From Dipteronia dyeriana (taxonomy: Eukaryota; Streptophyta; Magnoliopsida; Sapindales; Sapindaceae), in the NCBI GenBank assembly GCA_032871835.1, contig CM065301.1, positions 80,756,069 to 80,820,068 of the forward strand: DNA of 64,000 nt. The letters are read 5' to 3'. The notes under the pieces are model-generated. The model worked only from the letters and a program-made list of their open reading frames with translations. It did not search any database and was not told the DNA's origin. Position numbers and translations under genes: made by a program. Shown piece by piece: positions 58,001 through 64,000 of this stretch; position 1 is the first letter of the stretch, and each line of letters begins with the position of its first letter.

Positions 58001-58386
58001 AGCAGCAAGTAGCCCCGTTACGCTGGTTTGTGCCCTCGATGCTGCATCAGGCCGGGTTTCATACTGTACAACCGGCTGGACTTGAGAAATTTTCCAAGAT
58101 AAATAAGCCCTTCTCGGTCAGCGTGGTGTCCGAAACACGTATCCATCATCAGAAGAAATTGTAAGACATTTTGTAGTAGTAACTTTGAGATTGTGTTATT
58201 ATAAACCGAATGTTTTATTAACGCTTGTTAATATGTCCAACTGCAGAGGTAACTGTGGTCCCCACACGTTAAGATTGATCGAGTACTTACTGGTGGACAA
58301 AAAAGATTTTGATTAGTCGGAAGACGATATGGGCATCATTCGGGAGAAGATGGCAGTTGAGATATTTTCTAACTCCTGGCCCGTTT
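55045..58386 (+). pseudogene. Ulp1-like cysteine protease gene with DUF1985 domain, broken
   Basis: Exon 1 (55045-about 55706) has FMAFCFEHFMSMHSELKF, VRFSKVEYSLITGLHFG and, further on, LVEDPNAFDAFPCGAHVYRH, the blocks of DUF1985. It is cut by TGA (55189-55191) and TAA (55513-55515). An exon at about 55833-55961 reads DVDFGTRRVIELSPRMLKWE. Acidic and Pro-rich linkers follow (56038-57100). The protease region begins at about 57884 with HWLLVTIDI (catalytic His), VDPW (Asp) and, after an intron, RGNCGPHTLRLIEYLL (58250 region, catalytic Cys). At least one TAG (after VDPWR) interrupts it. Ulp1 proteases process SUMO-type modifiers; the role of MULE-borne copies is unknown. Confidence 0.72.
56690..57060 (+). 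repeat. Proline-rich low-complexity repeat in the Ulp1-like gene
   Basis: Repeats of (CCCCCT)n alternate with GAGCAGCAGGCTCCCC units encoding EQQAP-PPP. The units keep one frame for long stretches but are broken by TAGs (for example 56908-56910), so this is decayed coding DNA. It lies between the DUF1985 and protease regions. Confidence 0.8.
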
Positions 58387-61300
58387 AGATTTATGTAGTA
58401 ATTCATTTGTATATGTACCAATTCTTTTGTATAGAAATGTTTAAATTTGTATATATACAAATCATATTTAAATAAAATTTCATTTAAGTTAATGAACAAG
58501 TCATACGAGTACCAATTATCACAATCTCATCACGATAACACCTCAAATCATTCCACAGTGGAGTCTCTAATAGGGCACATCTGTTTGTTACGGCCAACTG
58601 TATGACAGATACTACACTTGAGTATGTATTCCTCAGGAACGACTCTGCTCAGACCTTCATTAATCAAAGCTGGGTTAGAACATCTCCTTGAATTATGCCT
58701 GGTTGTCCACATCGTCTACAATTCTGTGTAGTTGTTCTCTCCGAAGACGAGATATGAAGTAAAGCCCTCGGGCGGCCTGCTTGTCTCCTGGAGCTTGGAT
58801 TCAAAACAACTCTATCAGAGATGTCAGATTGCACAATCCAAGTGGAAGGATGTCCAATCAGTATAATAGGAACCGAGTACGCATCAATAAGTGTTTGTCG
58901 CTTGTAGTAGTCCACACATAGGGATGTGAAATCCATGTTTGGGTCCCTGTAAAAACAGTGAAAACAATGAGATTCACATTTCAGTAATATTAAGCGTAGA
59001 TAAAATTGTATGATGTACCTTGCAACAACGAGAGCGTGAGAACATGGAAGAAGGTCCATTTGGGATTTGTTGCATGTGCAGGTCTTCCAGGCTAAGTCAA
59101 CGGTCCACTGTTTTCCAACCCGTTTCACCGAGAATATGTTCTAGTCAGCTGGATTTACGGTCATAAAATTGCACTTATCAACACGTTTTAGGATCACAAG
59201 ACGTGCTGCGTCGGTCAACTGATAACGCATGGATTGTGCAGCCCTATGACGATCGTGAAACCAACGTTGTAGCATATTCCTAATGAACTCTGCCAAAGTC
59301 AACATAAGCAGTTGCCTTGCAAATTTAGTATGATTTTATACATTCTGCAGCATTTGTTGTCATCACCCTATACCTTCTATCAGGGCAGTGTACACGAGAC
59401 CACTTGTGTGGACCGACATCAATTATATAATCATAAGCATTTGGGTGCAAGTTTCGTAATTCTTCCATGTGCTGGTTATATTGCAACTCGGTGTACACTC
59501 GGGCTGTTTTGTCTATTATTACGGTAACATCCTTTTTATGATTTCGCTTTTTAATATTTTCATAAAAGTGCCAGCAACATATGGTATGGGTGGCATAAGG
59601 GAACACTTTAGAAATCCCTACTTCAATGCTTGCATGTCGATCAGAAATGAATACCAAATCATCTATATGGCCAATGGCACCTTTTAAGCAATCCAAAAAC
59701 CACTCCCATGATAGATTATTTTCCAAGTCACCGTACCCAAAAGCAATTGGATAAACCTGTGCATTCCCATCTTGTGCAGTTGCAACAAACATTGTGCCCC
59801 CGAATCTACCCTTTAAATGGGTACCCTCAACGCCAATAACTGGACGCATACACCTCAGGAATCCTCTGAGTGAGGCACCCAATAACATGAAAAAGTAGAG
59901 GAATTTACCATTTTTATCGCACTGTAAGTCAGTGATTGTTTCGGGATTTTGTTGTTTCAACACATAACCGAATGATGACAGCAGTTGGAAGCTTTCCTCA
60001 TGCGTTCCATAGGTCAGTGACAATGCATAATCAAGGGCTTGATGTGCCTTACTGTATATTATTTGGATGCCATACATTGTTTTCATGTCGGCGATTATGT
60101 CTTTCAGACGCATTAGTCGACCATCCTATTGTTGCAATCTAGGTACAACCACTTCTCCAATTATGACTGCATTAGCTTATCGATGGTGGTGGTGAATCTC
60201 TTCCAACAGACAAGTGTGTTCATTGATAAAACTTCTTACTTGAAAGTATGTCGCTTCATCTCTCCTCACCGCTCTTAACTTCCACGTACAGTTGTCCATC
60301 AAACAAACCAGATGTAATGTTGTCTTATTTTTACCTTCCACTTGAAATTGTGCCGTATTGCAAAATGCCCAGCCAATCTGTTCAAATCCTTTTTAGTAGG
60401 AAAAAATTGACCTTTATATATCATGCTGGTAAATTCATCTTCTACCAAGTTCCTGCTTCCACCCATACCAAACGAGTATGATTCTACTCATGGAATAACC
60501 CACGTTGTGGCATTCTCAGAATCAGCTGGAGTTACATTAGGTCGGACCTCAAATTTCTCAGCTATATCTACTGCAGTGGAACTACATTTGTGTACACGTC
60601 TTACATGTCTTTTTGTTTCGAACGGTTCTTCATCTTCCTCATTGTTCACTACATTATGTACCAGATGCAAATTTGGCTCATTAGAAACCTCATGAATTGG
60701 CCCAACATTCGGTTCATTGTTCCGCTTATTGTTCATGTCGTTGTACATCTCATTGTATTAGTAGTTCTACTGCCTAGCATTCATTTCAATTTGACAACCA
60801 AAATCATTGTCCAATTGAGCTCCAACTATATCACCATGGTCGGCTACTTCCGGTGGGACACCACATAGGTTTTCCCTACCGTCAATCCTAATACTTTCTG
60901 CGAACAACTAGTTGCTTCCGCCTGAAGATCGAAAATGTTGGGTGTTATTATAAGGAGGGATTTCTTCACCAACGACACCTCCTGCAGCCCTCTCAATTAG
61001 ACTGACACATACTTGAGGGATCACCCTATCTTCCCCTAGCATAAACAAAACATCGTCGTCATTTCTTATAAATGTGTGACATGTTGTCCTGGGAACGATT
61101 GATATATATTGTAGATCAATAATGTATTTGTTCACATCGTACTTCACAACGGTTTGCATGATCGACACCAGCTCTTCGTAAGTCATATTGTTAGGTTCTA
61201 GATTTGTGTTGGCTTGATTCCATAACAAAAATTCATTTCTTTGTATTGCTTAGTTGCTTAAGTGGTTCGTGATGATAAGAGCTTCAAGGAAGAAAAGCAA

Positions 61301-61923
61301 TTTCTCATGATGCAAAGTTCGTCTTCAAGAGGATTGTACTATTCTTGGATGCTAAGGTATCGAGATCCTTCTTCCTCTTACAAGGCGTAGGCGAACACAC
61401 ACACAATTCATATATTTGTGTCCCTACATCATAGCGCATCATTTGGTATAACACATTTACACACTTGAAGTTGAATGCTCATGCATTGGTATGAAAGTAA
61501 CATGTTTTGGAAAATGCATGATTGGAGACTATCTCTATGTAGTTTGCATTCTTATATGAATTGCGTTTGTTTGTTTATATGTTTATATAACATGGATCTT
61601 GAACTTGATTTTAGTCTTAGATTATTCATGATTGAGTTCCGGTCATTTCGGTTACTCATACTATTGATTTCGAGTTCTAAGTCAAAAGATACTACACTTT
61701 CAACTCATGTTGCATACATTGTCTTCGTCTTCATATATCGAGTCAAATTTTTATTTTTTGGGTTGAGAATCTTATATGTCCATGTCCATGTCCATGAGGG
61801 AGTCTCGGTTTGTAATCTTCAAACAGATTCAAATTCATAGTTTGGAGGCCAAAGAACGGTCGAAGAACGCGAGGAGAGCGCAAAGGGTGATGTGTGATGG
61901 CTTAAGCCATCATCATGCACCAA

Positions 61924-61994
61924 CCCGAGATGGCGCGTGGACATCTCGGCCCCAAGAGTGTTCTGCCCCGAGATGCCCACACGCCATCTCGGGG
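61924..61994 (+). other. Two consecutive GC-rich hairpins in the second solo LTR
   Basis: CCGAGATG (first arm near 61925) pairs with CATCTCGG (near 61942-61949). CCCCGAGATG (61966-61975) pairs with CATCTCGGGG (61985-61994). The arrangement equals that of the first solo LTR; a C-to-A change shortens the first stem. Confidence 0.7.
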
Positions 61995-62809
61995 GAGACA
62001 CTAAGGAAGAATTGTGTTTTGGTCATTTGGTCTTTTCACTCTTTAAAACCTCACATTCCCTCTCATTTCAAAAGATAATAATAAGTTGAGAAATTGAAGA
62101 ACAAGTTGAGAAATTGAAGAACAAGTGCAGAAGTTTTCTCTCAACATTTTGATTTTTGTTTTTGTGATAACTTCTTCATTTCTACTCCGAATCACTTGAT
62201 TCAAAAACCAATTTCAAGTGTTTTGAAGAGTTCTACAAACCCCAAGCATTTACAGAACCAAAGGATGTCTACACGTTTCGTTGTGATCTGATCTTCAGTT
62301 CGTGATTGCATCTGTATTGGTAAAATCATCTTCTTTTTAGTTTTCTTCTTAGATCTTCTTATTGATTGATGTTATTTGATTAAGAAGCATAATTAGGATG
62401 ATTTCGGTATCATTTTTTGGTTTGTTGATTTGATTTTCAAGTTTAGCTATATTTGTGATATATTGAATGATTTGTGCTAAACTTGATAAACATGAAATTG
62501 TTTCTAGAAATCCTTTGTTCTTATGCTTGATTGATTGTTTCTTTATCTAATTTCATTTTTTTGAGAACTAGGTTTTGTTCCAATTGATGTCTATATCTTC
62601 ATATCTATGTTCTTAGTTGATAACATGCTTAAGTTGTCTAGATGCATTTGTGATTGATCTTTGAAAGCATATTCTAGTCATCTAGTTGCATATCCATAGA
62701 ATTTGTTGATCATCATTTTCTATGTTGAGTGCTTGTTTCTGTTATGCATTCATGATCACTTAGATGCCTTGTGAAGAGGTGGAAAGTCTCATATCTTAGA
62801 GTGATTCTT

Positions 62810-63165
62810 TGATTTGAGCATTTGTAAGTCTTAGCTAGAGTCTGGAGGACTTGGATAACTAAGCAAGTGGAAGTCTTGACATAAGGTGTGAGACCTATGT
62901 TGTTGAGCAAGAAGTCTTGACAAGAGGTGTGAAGCCTTGGATTGTCAAGCAAGGAAGTCTTGACTAGAGGTGTGAAGCCTTGAATAGTCGAGCAAGAATT
63001 CTTGCATAGAGTTGGGAGAACTCGAATAGGTGAGCAATTAAGTCTTGACTAGAGTCGGGAGGACTCGGATAGTTGAGCAAGAAGTCTTGCCTTGGGTCGT
63101 GAGGATCCGGATAAGGTGAGCAAGGAAGTCTTGACAAGAGGTGTGAAGCCTTGGATTGTTGAGCA
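62810..63165 (+). repeat. Tandem repeat block in the second solo LTR
   Basis: About eight units of roughly 42 bp with cores AAGTCTTGACTAGAGGTGTG and GAAGCCTTGGATTGTCAAGC, in the same order of variants as in the first solo LTR. Confidence 0.8.
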
Positions 63166-63956
63166 TAGGGCGACAACTTCTAGAGTAGGATAAGAGGGTA
63201 GTTTCTAGGTGAAGGGGTCATTTGAGAGATTGTATTTGTCTTATCTACTAGTGGATTTTGTTTGCCGGTGGCTGCTAGCCTGTGGATGTTTCCTCTTCGG
63301 AGGTTTACCACGTTATATCTTGTGTCAACTTTTCTCTATCCCTATCTCTCTAATATTTGTATTGTGGATAAAACTCGTTATGTAAGTTGACTTCCTTATA
63401 TAATATTGTTTGTGTATGTTAGATAACTTTGTATCTTGTGATATTTCATTCAAGTTGTAAAGTACCACTTTGTAATACTCTAAGTACAACTTATGAAATT
63501 TTATCTACATTGAAAATACTTGTTCATAAGATACATTGATTCTTGTTGTATGTTTTGTAGACTAAGAGTGGTGATTTGAGCATACATGAATATATTGTTT
63601 TCTCATAACAATCATTTTGAATGTTAATTTGTATGCTTATCAAGGTTTTGTCACTAGTCTCGAAAGATTTGTCAAAACTAAGAGACAACCTATTCACCCC
63701 CCCACCCCCTCTAGGTTGTTTAGTATAACCTTGTTCACATTCTTTCACATATTTCTGGACATATACAATCCTTGGTTATCGGAACCTAGAAACCTTTGAC
63801 TTCCATCATGTATTTTCTCCCATCGACCGTTGTAAGATATGACTATTCTAATCTGATCCATTGTCCTGTGAAAATCATCATCGCAAACAATTATTAACAA
63901 ATTTTTAAAAAATACTTTTACAATTACTAAGAATTATAAAAAATTCTAAACTGTAA

Positions 63957-64000
63957 GGGATCGAGAACATGTTCTTCGGGATCGAGAACATGTTCTTCGG
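63957..64000 (+). repeat. GATCGAGAA repeats at the window edge
   Basis: Two perfect 22-bp units GATCGAGAACATGTTCTTCG (plus two bases) begin here and run out of the window. The core GATCGAGAA is the motif of the array at 54120-54990. Each unit contains the palindrome GAACATGTTC. Confidence 0.8.

Larger units (their letters stand above)
61189..63747 (+). mobile_element. Solo LTR of a large copia-type element, second copy (2.6 kb)
   Basis: It starts TGTTAGGTTCTAG, ends CACATTCTTTCA and is bordered by perfect CATAT duplications (61184-61188, 63748-63752). It is homologous over its length to 31529-34349, including the double hairpin and the tandem repeats; the main length difference is a shorter middle part (about 62400-62750). 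No coding region. Confidence 0.78.
58664..63861 (-). pseudogene. MULE transposase, split by a solo LTR
   Basis: The start ATG is at 63861; DQIRIVISYNGRWEKIHDGS follows to the solo LTR (61189-63747), after which NMTYEELVSIMQTVVKYD resumes. A TAG near 60908 and further breaks (60780, 60490, 60120) follow. The MULE catalytic block (60113-59325) has IGVEGTHLKGRFGGT, where the first catalytic Asp of the usual DGTHLKG is Glu, then FISDRHASIEVGI and CCWHFYENI. After a decayed stretch comes WKTCTCNKSQMDLLPCSHAL (SWIM zinc finger, CxC...CxH kept, about 59090-59030), an intron of about 70 bp and a zinc knuckle-like CRRCGQPG near 58700. It would cut and join the element ends if intact. Confidence 0.82.
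53713..64000. mobile_element. MULE carrying an Ulp1-like cargo gene (Kaonashi-like), right end outside window
   Basis: The left end starts GGGGTGTTGTGCAAATATCACC, which suits a MULE terminus. Inside, a plus-strand gene with DUF1985 and Ulp1 protease (C48) regions converges on a minus-strand MULE transposase gene. MULEs with captured Ulp1-like genes are known in plants (Kaonashi elements of Arabidopsis and relatives). The transposase start is at 63861 and the sequence then runs into GATCGAGAA repeats at the window edge, so the right terminus is not seen. Both genes carry stops, and a solo LTR splits the transposase. Confidence 0.8.

Overview
The window is nuclear DNA of a flowering plant, most likely a eudicot. 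It is AT-rich, its genes carry GT-AG introns, and most of it is plant-type transposable elements nested around two small genes that look intact. There are no rRNA or tRNA genes and nothing bacterial. I could not identify the species.

Layout. 1-2590: remains of a non-autonomous Ty3/gypsy-like element (LTR-like DNA, a TGGCGCC-type primer-binding site, a gag fragment). 2952-3760: a MITE-like inverted-repeat element. 3764-5640: AT-rich DNA with a direct duplication. 5796-12356: a nine-exon metallo-beta-lactamase-fold hydrolase gene, 322 residues, no defect seen; its sixth intron holds a 122-bp GC-rich MITE with a 9-bp target duplication. 13242-25149: Tat-type gypsy element, copy A, with gag-pol on the minus strand, a spliced antisense ORF on the plus strand and target duplication ATAAT. 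26249-27204: a three-exon gene for a 231-residue plant protein of unknown function. 27903-38270: a 5'-truncated LINE on the minus strand. A Tork/TNT1-like copia element (29859-38179, duplication AAATC) lies inside it, and a 2.8-kb solo LTR (31529-34349, duplication GTCTT) lies inside the copia element. 38281-40510: a Mutator-like (MULE) fragment with a broken GRF zinc-finger gene. 40516-52162: Tat-type gypsy copy B, same family and orientation as A, duplication ATTAT. 53130-53712: a second LINE tail, plus strand. 53713 to the window end: a large MULE carrying a broken Ulp1-protease gene with a DUF1985 domain (plus strand) converging on a broken MULE transposase gene (minus strand). A second solo LTR (61189-63747, duplication CATAT) splits the transposase gene.

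Function. Only the two host genes look functional. The element genes all carry stops, frameshifts or lost catalytic residues. In gypsy copy A one catalytic Asp in each of protease, RT, second RNase H and integrase is Asn, and all four changes are C-to-T on the plus strand. Copy B keeps Asp at these sites but has other breaks.

Most interesting. (1) A roughly 850-bp array of about 42 units of a 20-22-bp GATCGAGAA motif with a higher-order period, in the probable first intron of the Ulp1 cargo gene; the same motif reappears at the window edge. (2) The spliced antisense ORF of the gypsy family: conserved intron positions, a conserved G-box and telo-box upstream, and in copy A only nonsense codons, with no frameshift over about 2.75 kb of exon. 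(3) A pair of GC-rich hairpins kept in both solo LTRs. All calls come from reading the sequence; no database search was run.
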